DNA from: JACRLV01 sp045863555
GTDB taxonomy: Bacteria > Planctomycetota > Phycisphaerae > UBA1845 > Fen-1342
Assembly: GCA_045863555.1 (NCBI GenBank)
Contig: BTUU01000016.1
Span: forward strand, 62,001-126,000
Direction: 5' to 3'
DNA: 64,000 nt
Shown: positions 36,232 through 45,212 of the stretch, one piece after another
Position numbering within the stretch: the first letter of the stretch is position 1
How the letters are laid out: each line of letters opens with the position of its first letter
Position numbers and translations under genes: made by a program
Notes under the pieces: model-generated
The model's database searches: none
Told to the model about the DNA's origin: nothing
What the model saw: the letters and a program-made list of their open reading frames with translations, nothing else

Positions 36232-37776
36232 TTACTGACACGCCCCGCCAAACCGCGCCAGCAGCATCGCGAGATCGGTAAGGTCGATCTGCCCGTCGCC
36301 ATTGACATCACCCACGCATTCCGGACCGCCGACGTCAACCGTGACCACATCCTCTGCCCGGTTGCGGCTGCCGCCGCAATCGACAACCGCCCGGTCCGTC
36401 GCGACGAGCCGCAGTGCGTACGCGCAGTCCGGCAGGTTCGTCGTGTCCCAGTTGGCCAGCACCGCGTTTGCGACATTTCCCGCTCCCTGTGCGAGTGGAA
36501 TCCAGTCGCGCAGATGCGCCCCCGAAAATTCCAGCGTCCAGCCTTCGAGATGGGTGTCTTGAACGGTCCCGCGAATCTGAACGACGCCGTGCCCCAGTCC
36601 CGCGCAGGGCAGCGGCGATGTGATCATCGCGAGCGGAGCCGTATTGTCGACGATGACCGGGATGGGACCGGTTGTGGCCGAGTTTCCACAGCCGTCCGTC
36701 GCGGTAAGCATGACTTCGTGCGGCCCTTCCGCGCCGGCTCGCGTATTCCACGACCCGAGCGGATCGTTTTGAACCCACGGCGGCTCGATCTGCTCCCACG
36801 GGAGCCACGCGCCCGCCGCGGGACGATACTGCAGCAAAAAGCTCCCCGGACACCGATCGCCCGCCGACCCATCCGCACAGACGATTCCCCCGACGATCTG
36901 ATTGGCAGTGGGGGCGCGAAGCTCCAGGTTGTTCAGCGCCCGGTCGAGGTACACGTCGTGGAACACCTCCGTCTGTAACCCGCATCGGTTGATCACGCGC
37001 AACCGCAACGTGTAGTCGCCATCGCCCGCGGTCGTCGTCCACGTGGCAAGGCGGCCGTTGACGACTGCGCTTGTGCTCTGAGCGATCAATGTCCACGTGA
37101 GCGCGTTGCGCCCGCGGCGGTGCAGCATCCAGCGTTCGAGACCGGCAGGGTCATTGGCCGTTCCGATGATGTCGGTGCCATTGCACACACAGTCGCCGAC
37201 TCCCGGCGCGGTGATCGCGGCGACGGGGGCACTGGTGTCGACACAATCAAAGTAGAGATCGTCAATGACCTCGAATTGGCTGGCCGTCCCTCGAATCTCG
37301 ATGCGGCGGATGTCGGATTGTGCCCGCGTGATCCGAACGTACCGGAATGCGCCCAGGAACCCGCCGCCGTTGAGCGTGATCGTGTCCACTGAGATGGGTA
37401 TGCCTCCCAGCGGCACGTCAAATGCGCTCACGTTGTAATTGCCCGCAACGTCGCCCAGCATGAACGAAACCTCGCCGTGACCGACGTCGAACGTCATGAC
37501 GAGCCAGTCGATGCTCTGATCGGGGCAGCCCTGCTCGACGCTCAGACCGCGCGTGGGCGATGCCGTGCCGCCCGCCGGGTTTACGATCACGGGTTCGAGC
37601 ACCACGCCGCTGCAACTGTCGGGCTGCGGAATCGAGAACGTCACTCCCTCGTACTGATTCGTGATGTTCGTTCCGACGGGAAAATCGTCGAAATCAATCG
37701 TCGTCCCCTGGCCCAGCGCGAAAGCGCACCTCCCGGCTGCGAGCATGACGCTGAGCATGAATACGAAGCGGTGCAT
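36232..37776 (-). CDS. Secreted protein with Ig-like strands and dockerin-like tail
   Basis: A 514-residue exported protein with a signal peptide (MLSVMLAAGRCAFALG). The body has repeated beta strands, Cys pairs and phrases such as GIPISVDTITLNGG and TATDGCGNSA, like Ig or jelly-roll modules. It ends with one Asp-rich loop, DVNGDGQIDLTDLAMLLARFG, a single dockerin-like half-repeat. It is probably at the cell surface. It is divergent from the sigma-factor gene with about 180 bases between. Confidence 0.75.
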   Translation of the reverse strand: MHRFVFMLSVMLAAGRCAFALGQGTTIDFDDFPVGTNITNQYEGVTFSIPQPDSCSGVVLEPVIVNPAGGTASPTRGLSVEQGCPDQSIDWLVMTFDVGHGEVSFMLGDVAGNYNVSAFDVPLGGIPISVDTITLNGGGFLGAFRYVRITRAQSDIRRIEIRGTASQFEVIDDLYFDCVDTSAPVAAITAPGVGDCVCNGTDIIGTANDPAGLERWMLHRRGRNALTWTLIAQSTSAVVNGRLATWTTTAGDGDYTLRLRVINRCGLQTEVFHDVYLDRALNNLELRAPTANQIVGGIVCADGSAGDRCPGSFLLQYRPAAGAWLPWEQIEPPWVQNDPLGSWNTRAGAEGPHEVMLTATDGCGNSATTGPIPVIVDNTAPLAMITSPLPCAGLGHGVVQIRGTVQDTHLEGWTLEFSGAHLRDWIPLAQGAGNVANAVLANWDTTNLPDCAYALRLVATDRAVVDCGGSRNRAEDVVTVDVGGPECVGDVNGDGQIDLTDLAMLLARFGGACQ

Positions 37777-37954
37777 GATTGTCTCCTTGCGTTTGTCGGC
37801 GCGACCATCACGGTGCGCCAGTGGTGCGCTCGAAAGGACCTACATGCCCGGGGCGACGATGCTGGACACTGGAATTGAGAATCTTCTGGATTTCCGGCGA
37901 TCCGGGCCGGCCGGCGGGCGTGTTATCATGGAATGGGCGTTCGAGAAGGGCCCG

Positions 37955-38536
37955 ATGGAATCCCATTCGACGCGGATCTCGCTACTCGTGCGCGTGCGGG
38001 ACGCAGCAGATGATGCCGCGTGGCACGAATTCCAGCACCGGTACGGCGAGTTAATCCTCCGTTACGCGCTCACCCAGGGACTGCAGCTCTGCGACGCCGA
38101 GGATGTGCGCCAGAACGTCCTGATCCGGCTCGCGCGCTACCTTCGCTCATTCGATTACCAGCAGAACCGCGGCCGCTTCCGAGATTATTTGGGTGCGGTC
38201 GTGCGAAATTGCGTCCGGACTTGGCGGAAGCGTCCAGTTGATCGTGCCGCAGAGGTACAGATAGAGGAGGTCGAGGATCGGATCGGGGTCGACGAACCGG
38301 ATCCCGAGTGGCAGCGGGAGTGGATGAACCACCACTACCGGTTGGCGATGGAGACCCTCCGCCGGACGTTCGACCCGCGGAGCATCGAAATCTTCGAGCG
38401 CCTGATCGCCGGCGAGTCGACCGAGGCGGTCGCCGTGCGCCTTGCCATGACCACCGAAGCGGTCCGCAAGGTGCGGCAGCGCATCCGGGCCCGCATGGCC
38501 GAGCTCGTCGCTGCCCAAATCGCTGAGGAGGATTAA
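37955..38536 (+). CDS. ECF-type RNA polymerase sigma factor
   Basis: A 193-residue protein with sigma region 2 (LRYALTQGLQLCDAEDVRQN, near residues 35-60) and region 4 (IFERLIAGESTEAVAVRLA and the HTH in TTEAVRKVRQRIRARM). The start MESHSTRISLLVRVRD fits planctomycete ECF sigma factors; an in-frame ATG nine codons earlier has no ribosome site. Its TAA overlaps the ATG of the kinase gene (TAATG), so the sigma factor and kinase are made together. The kinase may control the sigma factor in place of an anti-sigma protein. Confidence 0.85.
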   Translation: MESHSTRISLLVRVRDAADDAAWHEFQHRYGELILRYALTQGLQLCDAEDVRQNVLIRLARYLRSFDYQQNRGRFRDYLGAVVRNCVRTWRKRPVDRAAEVQIEEVEDRIGVDEPDPEWQREWMNHHYRLAMETLRRTFDPRSIEIFERLIAGESTEAVAVRLAMTTEAVRKVRQRIRARMAELVAAQIAEED

Positions 38537-40704
38537 TGAACGGGTCGGATAGCGCTTCCTCCGCGGCTCCCGATGCCCTGCTCAGCGACGATGCGTGGCT
38601 GGCCGAGGTGCGGCTCGCCCTGGGGCCGTCGACCAGTCGCCTGGGTGCGTACGAGCTTCTCGGCCCGCCCCGTCGCGGAGCTCAGGCAATCGTCTACCGC
38701 GCGATCCAGCCCCATACGCAGCGCATCGTCGCCCTGAAGCGACTTCTGGATGGCGCCGTCGCTTCGAACGCGACGCGGCTCCGCTTCGAACGCGAGATGG
38801 CGGCCGCGAGTTCGCTCCGCCATCCGAATATCGTGACCGTCTACGGACTCGAGGTGATCGAGGGCCAGCCTGTCCTGGCGATGGAGTGGATTGACGGACT
38901 CTCCGTCGACCGCTGGATGCGCGAATCCTCCCGCTCCGACGGTCGGCCACTCGCAGAGCGACTCGTAGTATTCGAGAAAATCTGTGACGCGATCGAGCAC
39001 GCCCACGGCCGAGGCGTGCTTCACCGTGACTTAAAGCCGTCGAACGTGCTCGTCGACGCCGCCGGCGAACCGCATGTGCTCGACTTCGGGCTGGCCAAGC
39101 GGCTGGGAGCGACAGACGACTGTTCGCGTCTGACGGCCGCCGGCGATTTCCTCGGAACTCCGATCTACGCGGCGCCGGAGCAGGTGCAGGGCCGCAACGA
39201 CGATGTCGATGTGCGAACCGATGTCTACGCGCTGGGCGGACTACTCTACGAGTTCATCACCGATCGGCCGCCGTTTCACGATGAGCACGGAATCGCTGCG
39301 CTGTTTGATGCGATCCGGGACCGGGAACCGACCCGACCCTCCTCCATCGTCCCGCATGTCGATGCTGACCTCGAAGCCATTGTGCTCCGGGCGCTCGCGA
39401 AATCCCCTGACCAGCGCTATCCAACGGTCGAGGCGTTTCGCGCCGACCTGCGCAGGTACACCAGCGGCCAGGCCGTCGAGGCCCGCGGCCACGTCCGGTG
39501 GTACCGGCTGCGCAAGGCGCTCCAAAGGCACCGTGGTGCTGCGGCGATCGCGGCTGCATTCCTTGCCCTCGCCGTGACCTCGATCGTCTGGCTCTACGCG
39601 CTCTATACGCAGCAGGGGACGCTGCTCTCACAGGTTGGCGAAACGGCAAGTCTCGAGGCCGCACAGCGCGAGCGTGCCGAGCGCGTGCAGGCGGTGCTCG
39701 AGCAGACTCTGGTGCAGGTATCGCAGGTGGGCCGTGCGGTCGATCTCCCGCTGCGCGAGCAGATGCTCTCCGGATCCGTGCAGATGATCGAGCAACAGCT
39801 AGCCGACTCTCCTGAAGCACTCGCCGCGGCGATCGACGCCATCGGTAGAGCGTATCAGATGCTCGGGCTGTACGACCCGGCCGAATCCTGCCTTCGCCGG
39901 TCGCTTGACCTGCGCGTCCGCCACAGCGGTCCGGAAAGCCTATCCGCGGCCACAAGTATGGATCGTCTCGCGGGCGTCCTGCAGGACCGCTCCCGATACG
40001 CCGACGCGGAACCGCTGTTCCGCGAGGCGCTGAGAATTCGGCGCGCTGCGCTCGCCGAGCCGCACGTAGATATAGCGACGAGCCTTCATCACCTCGGTAC
40101 AGTCTTCTCAAACCGGCAGCTGTTCGTCAAGGCCATTGAAGCCTACCGCGCCGCCCGCGACATGCGTGAAAAACTGCTCGGCGAGAATCACGTCGACTCG
40201 ATCGCATCGCTTCACGCCGTCGGCTGCGCCGAGATGAACCTCAGCCGTTTCGACGCGGCCGAAGCCGCCTTCCGCGAGGTCTTGCGGCGGCTCAGCGCGA
40301 GCGAAGCGCCCGAACGTGCGAGCGCCGAGGCCCGCGTAAACCTGGGAAAGGTGCTCGTGGAAATGAACCGCCCGGAGGAAGCGGAGATCGAATTGCGGAG
40401 CGCGCTCGAAGCGCTGCGCCGGCTGCTCGGCGACCACCACGACAACGTCGCCTGGGCGGCGCATCGACTGGGCCGGCTGCTCGTGTCGCGCGGCTGCCAC
40501 GAAGAAGGGGAGACGTTGCTCCGCGAGTCGCTGGCGATCTACCGGGCAGTGCTCGGCGAAACCGATCCCTTCGTGGCATCCGTTTGCGATAGTCTGGCCG
40601 AGGCGCTATCCGCAACGAACCGGGAGAGCGAGTCGGCCGCGTTTCGCGCGCAAGCCGAGTCGATCCGCGCCGCGCTGGCGAACGGCCAAGGTGCGCGCGA
40701 GTAA
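38536..40704 (+). CDS. Ser/Thr protein kinase with TM segment and TPR tail
   Basis: A 722-residue kinase. The Gly-loop is unusual (PPRRGAQAIVYRA), but the VALKRLL lysine, HRDLKPSN (near 163), DFGLAKRLG (near 182) and YAAPEQ are intact. A transmembrane helix lies near residues 334-356 (AAAIAAAFLALAVTSIVWLYA). It is followed by about seven TPR repeats that should lie outside the membrane. It is translated from an ATG that overlaps the sigma factor stop. It is the likely signalling partner of that sigma factor. Confidence 0.9.
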   Translation: MNGSDSASSAAPDALLSDDAWLAEVRLALGPSTSRLGAYELLGPPRRGAQAIVYRAIQPHTQRIVALKRLLDGAVASNATRLRFEREMAAASSLRHPNIVTVYGLEVIEGQPVLAMEWIDGLSVDRWMRESSRSDGRPLAERLVVFEKICDAIEHAHGRGVLHRDLKPSNVLVDAAGEPHVLDFGLAKRLGATDDCSRLTAAGDFLGTPIYAAPEQVQGRNDDVDVRTDVYALGGLLYEFITDRPPFHDEHGIAALFDAIRDREPTRPSSIVPHVDADLEAIVLRALAKSPDQRYPTVEAFRADLRRYTSGQAVEARGHVRWYRLRKALQRHRGAAAIAAAFLALAVTSIVWLYALYTQQGTLLSQVGETASLEAAQRERAERVQAVLEQTLVQVSQVGRAVDLPLREQMLSGSVQMIEQQLADSPEALAAAIDAIGRAYQMLGLYDPAESCLRRSLDLRVRHSGPESLSAATSMDRLAGVLQDRSRYADAEPLFREALRIRRAALAEPHVDIATSLHHLGTVFSNRQLFVKAIEAYRAARDMREKLLGENHVDSIASLHAVGCAEMNLSRFDAAEAAFREVLRRLSASEAPERASAEARVNLGKVLVEMNRPEEAEIELRSALEALRRLLGDHHDNVAWAAHRLGRLLVSRGCHEEGETLLRESLAIYRAVLGETDPFVASVCDSLAEALSATNRESESAAFRAQAESIRAALANGQGARE

Positions 40705-40882
40705 GCTGGGTTGGCCGCGAGGATATCTGGTTAGCACGCACGCTCAATCGCGGCGGGCTTGGCTGTCGCCCGAGGCGAGTGTGTAGCCGTCGTCGCTCAG
40801 AACCCGCTGCGCCGGTAGCCAACCGGCCACAACTTCACGCAACCCACCCCTCCGCCCCCGTCCGCGAATCAGCCGCACCGGC

Positions 40883-40922
40883 TTCTGCGTCTTTTCTGTG
40901 CCTTCATGCCCTCTGTGGATCA
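40883..40922. repeat. Isolated right arm of CACAGAG-type repeat
   Basis: The segment at 40893-40920 matches 2962-2990 almost base for base (TTTCTGTG, then CCTTC or TCTTCT, then ATGCCCTCTGTGGAT). The left arm is not seen here, so this is a partial copy. Confidence 0.7.
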
Positions 40923-41078
40923 TCGCATTCCCCGCCAATCCCCGCCCGCCGGCCGCAATTCACGCCCGTTCCCCGCCCGCCGCGCCGCTGCCAGTCTAGA
41001 ATTGCTACAAATGCCGCCCACGCCACCCGCCGCCGCTGCCCCCGCCCCCGCTGCGCCACGGCCGCCCTCGGCCGTCTT

Positions 41079-41116
41079 CCCTTCCCACCTTCCCGCGTTC
41101 CCACTTTCCCACTCCC
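41079..41116 (-). other. Potential G-quadruplex motif
   Basis: On the minus strand six GGG runs are separated by loops of 2 to 5 bases (AGT, AAAGT, AACGC, AAGGT, AA), which fits the G3+N1-7 rule with spare runs. A hairpin CCCGCG-TTT-CGCGGG begins at its edge. Confidence 0.6.
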
Positions 41117-41131
41117 GCGTTTCGCGGGAAC

Positions 41132-41325
41132 GTCTGATAACCAACATTGCCAACCCGGCACACGCGCGGAAAAAAGTTTGGCAGCCTTCGGCCAACTCGC
41201 TGAAAACGCGGTTCCGCTCGCCACGAATCCCCGTTCAACGGTCTGATAACTTAGATGCCCAACCCGGCACACACGAAGAAGGAAGTTTGGCCACCTTGGG
41301 CGCATTCGCCGGAAATCGACTATTT
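41132..41325. repeat. Direct repeat with 109-base spacing
   Basis: Two copies begin GTCTGATAAC at 41132 and 41241. Both share CCAACCCGGCACAC and AAGTTTGGC with similar spacing, and about 80 bases can be aligned. The unit may belong to a dispersed family; only these two copies are in the window. Confidence 0.65.
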
Positions 41326-41406
41326 ATAGGACCTCACAGGGCCCGCACCCGCACGGCAAGACCCGCGCTGCCGGGCTGCCCCTTCGGAACCGCGGTTCGC
41401 GCACCC

Positions 41407-41934
41407 CTATGCCGGCGGAAGACCCATCATCCGCCGCCAGGCGCTCACCTGCCCGAGATGAATCTGCGGATGGCCGCTCATGTAGAACAGCAGCATCGAC
41501 CCCAGCGTGGGAAACAGCTCCCGCATCCGCCCTTCCGTCGGGTTCGGCCCCGCCAGCGCCGCGTCGTCCGCCTCCGCCAGCGCCCCGATCGCCGCCCCAT
41601 ACGACGCTTGGAAAAACTTCACTACCTCCGCCATCGGCGGATAGATGCGGCCCTCCGGATCATCGCGGCACTCGACCCCGTTCTTGAACAGCGCCTCCCA
41701 ACCCGCCGGGACCCGCGCCGCGCCGGCCTCGCGCCCGAGATGCTCCATCACCCGTGCGGGGTAGAGGGCGAGGTGGCCGTACGCCCAGGCAGGGTGATTC
41801 GACGGAACCACCTTGCCGCCGACCGTCGCGAACCGCGCGAAAACCTTCGCGTCGACCCCCGCGAGCAGCCGCTCGCCGTACATCGGTACCATCTTCCCCG
41901 CCGTCGCAATCGCCTGTCCAACCAGGTTCGACAT
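41407..41934 (-). CDS. DinB-like metal-dependent four-helix protein
   Basis: A 175-residue protein of the DinB/YfiT helical-bundle superfamily. Its metal ligands are probably in NHPAWAYGHLAL and SGHPQIHLGQVSAWRR, the usual His triad positions. Family members include thiol transferases and unknown stress proteins. The ATG at 41934 has GAGGAG eight bases upstream and was preferred to the TTG two codons earlier. Confidence 0.72.
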   Translation of the reverse strand: MSNLVGQAIATAGKMVPMYGERLLAGVDAKVFARFATVGGKVVPSNHPAWAYGHLALYPARVMEHLGREAGAARVPAGWEALFKNGVECRDDPEGRIYPPMAEVVKFFQASYGAAIGALAEADDAALAGPNPTEGRMRELFPTLGSMLLFYMSGHPQIHLGQVSAWRRMMGLPPA

Positions 41935-42253
41935 CGTCAATTCTCCTCGCCGGATGCGCTCCGGCCCGATCCAATCTCGCCCCGTTCGGCCCGTTCACCA
42001 TTGTATTGGCCCGCGCCGGCCAATGCCTCGCGCCGGCCTCCCGCCCACTCGCCCACCCGTTTGCCCCCTCACGCATCGGCGCGATCGCCCGATCCCCCGC
42101 GCTATCCGCCGCCAAGGCCCCGCCCGATCCGTCACGCGTCCCCCGTTTGCGGCCGCTGCCCGCCAAGGTATCATTCCGAGGTTGCCGCGTCGCGCCCGCG
42201 ATCTTCACGGGCGGCCGCGCCGGGTCTCGGACAGCGCGTCCGATGCCCAATCT

Positions 42254-42344
42254 GGAAAGGTGGCCGAGAGGCTTAAGGCAACGGTTTGCTAAACCGTCGT
42301 GGCGGAATTACCCGCCACCGGGGGTTCGAATCCCCCCCTTTCCG
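42254..42344 (+). tRNA. tRNA-Ser (GCU)
   Basis: Acceptor stem GGAAAGG / CCTTTCC with discriminator G. The anticodon is GCT in the loop TTTGCTAAA. There is a long variable arm (TCGTGGCGGAATTACCCGCCAC), and the T arm has GGGGGTTCGAATCCCCC. The D arm contains GGCCGAGAGGCTTAAGGC. This is a class II serine tRNA reading AGC/AGU. A recombinase gene on the other strand ends inside it, so it is probably the integration site of the element to its right. Confidence 0.93.
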
Positions 42345-43745
42345 TTTTCCGCTTGTTTCCCGCGAATTCGCCCCGTTTTCACGGCGATTCCGCGCATCGC
42401 CGACCGCGGGTCCATCGCCGCCCGAGTCGCACCGCCCTGCACCGTTTCGACCTGTTTCGCGCCTCAACTGTCGGGGGAATAGGCGGTGGTTATTTTTGTC
42501 GGATTGGCCGACTGCACCGTCCGTTCCGGTGGCTCGGACCGGCACCGGAGGCTCCAACGGGGCGAGCGATTCCAGTGCCCCGGTAAGGTCGTGCACGCCC
42601 AGCTTCGCATAGACCCCTAGCGTCAGGAGAGGCGTCGAGTGCCGGGCGAGAGCCTGAGCGACCTTCGGGGATGCGCCGCTTTGCACCAGCATCGTGATGT
42701 ATGTGGCACGGAGGGCGTGGAAATCCCCCACCCGGCCCACGGCATCCACTTCCCGGAGGTGTTCATCGGCACGACGAGCTCGACGCTCCGGGAGGCTGGT
42801 CGTTTCTCGGATGTACGCGGCCTTCGCGCGTCGCAGGTCCAATTGGAGCATCGCGGCGGCTCTCTTGTGCCAGCTTCCCGGCCAGACACAGGTGTCGGGG
42901 GCCCGACCCTTCAGAAACGCCTTGAGCAAGTCCGCAAGATCACGTCGAATCGGCTGGGAGTTTTCCCGCCGGCGTTTGGAGTGGGACGCGCTCAGGATGA
43001 TCCGCGGCGAATTCGCGTCGAGGTCGAAGTCTCGCGACCTCAAGCTCGCAAGCTCGCCGGCTCGGAATCCAGTCCCCACCGCTACGCGATACAAGACGGC
43101 GCGGGCGGGCCCGGTCAGACCGCGCCAGGGTGGACCGATTTCTGCCGCCGTGAAGAGCGCGGTCAGTTCCTGCGCCGAAAACGCCCGCCGCTCATATCGA
43201 CGATCCGTAGCGGTATTGAAGCCCGCGAGATGCGCAAGCACATCCTCCCGAATTCGGCCGTCCCGGTGCAGCCAGCGGCTGAACTGTTTCACAGCGCGCA
43301 GGTAATGCTGACATGTCTGGAGCGATCGGCCGTCTTTGTGTAGCGAGCCGATGGCCGATTGGACCGCCGACGCTGAGATCGCGCTGAGTCGATCTGCGCC
43401 GATCGCCGCGAAGATCGCCGTTACCCGACTCTGGAGGCTGACAAGCTGTTGCTCTGAGACTCGTTTCGCGGAAAGCGTGACGATCCAGTCATTGACGTGG
43501 TCACCGATGCCCCGACGTTCCGCGTTGTGGAATCCGTCGCCGCGCGCATCAATCACACCGTCGCGACGAAGCGACGCGTCCGCGATTTTCTTCGCGAGGA
43601 TGCGCTCGGCGGCCGCCCGGTCGGTGCAGCGAGTCGATGCTTCACGGCGGCGACCCGTGTGATCAAACCAGCGGACGATGAAGGGGCCGGAGCCGCCACG
43701 GCGATAGAGCGTGCCAGAGCCCTTATGACGTTGTCGATGTGCCAT
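42273..43745 (-). CDS. Tyrosine recombinase / integrase
   Basis: A 490-residue phage-type integrase. The N-terminal arm-binding region (RQRHKGSGTLYRRGGSG) and a SAM-like core-binding region lead to the catalytic domain. That domain has Arg in GFRAGELASLRS (about 228), HALRATY (HxxR, about 342), the second His in ARHST, and Tyr in YAKLG (about 379). About 100 extra residues follow the Tyr and end in a translation of the tRNA, because the stop codon lies inside the tRNA gene. Such overlap marks tRNA-targeting integrases. Confidence 0.92.
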   Translation of the reverse strand: MAHRQRHKGSGTLYRRGGSGPFIVRWFDHTGRRREASTRCTDRAAAERILAKKIADASLRRDGVIDARGDGFHNAERRGIGDHVNDWIVTLSAKRVSEQQLVSLQSRVTAIFAAIGADRLSAISASAVQSAIGSLHKDGRSLQTCQHYLRAVKQFSRWLHRDGRIREDVLAHLAGFNTATDRRYERRAFSAQELTALFTAAEIGPPWRGLTGPARAVLYRVAVGTGFRAGELASLRSRDFDLDANSPRIILSASHSKRRRENSQPIRRDLADLLKAFLKGRAPDTCVWPGSWHKRAAAMLQLDLRRAKAAYIRETTSLPERRARRADEHLREVDAVGRVGDFHALRATYITMLVQSGASPKVAQALARHSTPLLTLGVYAKLGVHDLTGALESLAPLEPPVPVRATGTDGAVGQSDKNNHRLFPRQLRRETGRNGAGRCDSGGDGPAVGDARNRRENGANSRETSGKRKGGDSNPRWRVIPPRRFSKPLP

Positions 43746-43858
43746 GAGTCACCGTGCTTTCGGTTGTCTGCCGGCCGAGTTCCGAGCTAAGGATATCCTG
43801 CATGCGTGCCGGTGCGCAATGCGTGCGTTCCGTACATGCCCGTGCCTGTTCGTTCAGT

Positions 43859-44146
43859 TCATCGCGAATGACTCGATCGCGTCGCTTGTTCTGCGAGCCA
43901 CTGTCGGAGTTCGTTGATCGGGTAGAGCAGTGCTCTTCCGAGTCGTACATGCGGGATCTCGTTCCGGTTTGTGAGGGACCAGAGCAGGCGGGGGCTGATG
44001 CCCAGCACCTTTGCCGCGTCCTTGGGGCGCAGTGCCAGTGGAGGGGCGGGTTCGCGATGAGCGTGGGCTCCGTTCTCTGCTGCCGGCGTTCCATCTTGGT
44101 TGCGTGCAGGGCGTTGTTCCGCCTGCGACTGCTGGTTTCTGATCAT
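43859..44146 (-). CDS. Excisionase-like helix-turn-helix protein
   Basis: A 95-residue protein with a winged-helix HTH_17-type motif (LRPKDAAKVLGISPRLLWSL, then PHVRLGRALLYPINELRQWL), which binds DNA and directs excision in many integrative elements. It lies 113 bases upstream of the integrase on the same strand. The ATG follows GGAG by six bases. It is divergent from the ArdC-like gene. Confidence 0.82.
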   Translation of the reverse strand: MIRNQQSQAEQRPARNQDGTPAAENGAHAHREPAPPLALRPKDAAKVLGISPRLLWSLTNRNEIPHVRLGRALLYPINELRQWLAEQATRSSHSR

Positions 44147-44354
44147 CGCGCGCTCCCGTACGAATCTCGCTCTTCAGCGCGCCAGTTCGAATCTCGCGTC
44201 GCGTGCCGGCGAGCCTTCAGGAGTAGTTTGACCGCGAAGCGGCTCGTGCGAGCGACGTGGGGCTGATTTCTCACCGGCGCGCCACAAATCTGGAGCTGCG
44301 TTTCGAGATTCGTGGGTTCCATCGTGGCCGAGGAACCCACCTCGGAGGCAGAAC

Positions 44355-45185
44355 ATGGAAGTCCATCAAGCACGACACATCGCAACCACCGCACTCAACG
44401 ACCTGGCAGAGGCGCTCGAGCGCGGTCAAAGCGAACCATTCAAGAGGTACCTCGCGGCAATGAGCAGATTCCACACGTACAGCCCACGGAACATCATGCT
44501 CATCCGCAACCAACGAGCTCATACCGAACAAGTTGCGAGCTACTCGACCTGGAAACGACTGGGACGATCGATCATGCGTGGTGAGCGCGGAATAGCGATA
44601 TTGGCTCCGATTCCTCGTCGCTCTCTTCAATCCGCGCAAGAAGCCAAGACCGACGCGGATGAGGCGAGCGCCCGCGAGCAGGCCGATCGCGATGTAGCCG
44701 GATTTCGTACCGCCTATGTTTTTGGCGTCGAACAGACTATTGGCGCGCCGCTCCCCGAGCCACCTCGCGTAGGAGGCGATCCGGGACGGTTTCTTGAGCG
44801 CCTCAAACGATTCGCCGCAGACAAACACATCGCCCTCGAATACAGCAGTGCAATCGCACCAGCGCGCGGCGTATCGACCTGCGGCAAAATCATCCTGCTG
44901 CCGAACATGACGCCTGCAGAGGAGTACAGCACCCTCGGGCATGAGCTCACACATGAGTTGCTTCACGATCGAAGCGCGCGCCTCAACGCCGGGGGAAAGC
45001 AGCTGCGCGAGCTCGAGGCCGAAGCGGTCGCGTTCGTCGTCTGCCGGGGCATCGGCCTCGAATCCGGAGCCACGAGCGCGGATTACATCTTGCACTACAA
45101 CGGCGACCGCATCGCGCTCAGCCGCTCGCTCGCGCGAATCCAACGCACGGCCTCCGAGATCCTCACGGCCATCAGCGACATCTGA
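44355..45185 (+). CDS. ArdC-like antirestriction / ssDNA-binding metalloprotein
   Basis: A 276-residue protein. The N-terminal half has an ssDNA-binding ArdC-type domain (YSPRNIMLIRNQ, VASYSTWKRLGR, RGERGIAILAP). The C-terminal half has a zinc metallopeptidase motif HELTHELLH near residue 196, with EAEAVAFVVCRG behind it. ArdC proteins on plasmids and integrative elements protect incoming single-stranded DNA or block restriction. GGAGG stands six bases before the ATG. It is convergent with the polymerase gene. Confidence 0.85.
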   Translation: MEVHQARHIATTALNDLAEALERGQSEPFKRYLAAMSRFHTYSPRNIMLIRNQRAHTEQVASYSTWKRLGRSIMRGERGIAILAPIPRRSLQSAQEAKTDADEASAREQADRDVAGFRTAYVFGVEQTIGAPLPEPPRVGGDPGRFLERLKRFAADKHIALEYSSAIAPARGVSTCGKIILLPNMTPAEEYSTLGHELTHELLHDRSARLNAGGKQLRELEAEAVAFVVCRGIGLESGATSADYILHYNGDRIALSRSLARIQRTASEILTAISDI

Positions 45186-45212
45186 GCGCGCCCTGCCGGC
45201 GAAACACGCTGG

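Larger units (their letters stand above)
40705..41406. other. 0.7-kb gene-free stretch rich in repeats
   Basis: No frame here has a ribosome site or a recognisable product. It contains a right arm of the CACAGAG-type hairpin repeat (40883-40922), a C-rich run that would form a G-quadruplex on the minus strand (41079-41116), a CCCGCGTTTCGCGGG hairpin (41114-41128), and two direct copies of an 80-base sequence 109 bases apart (41132 and 41241). It lies between the kinase gene and a convergent DinB-like gene. Confidence 0.7.

Noticed and set aside
41132..41325. CRISPR array
   Set aside because: Only two repeats of about 80 bases with no regular short spacers; no cas genes in the window.
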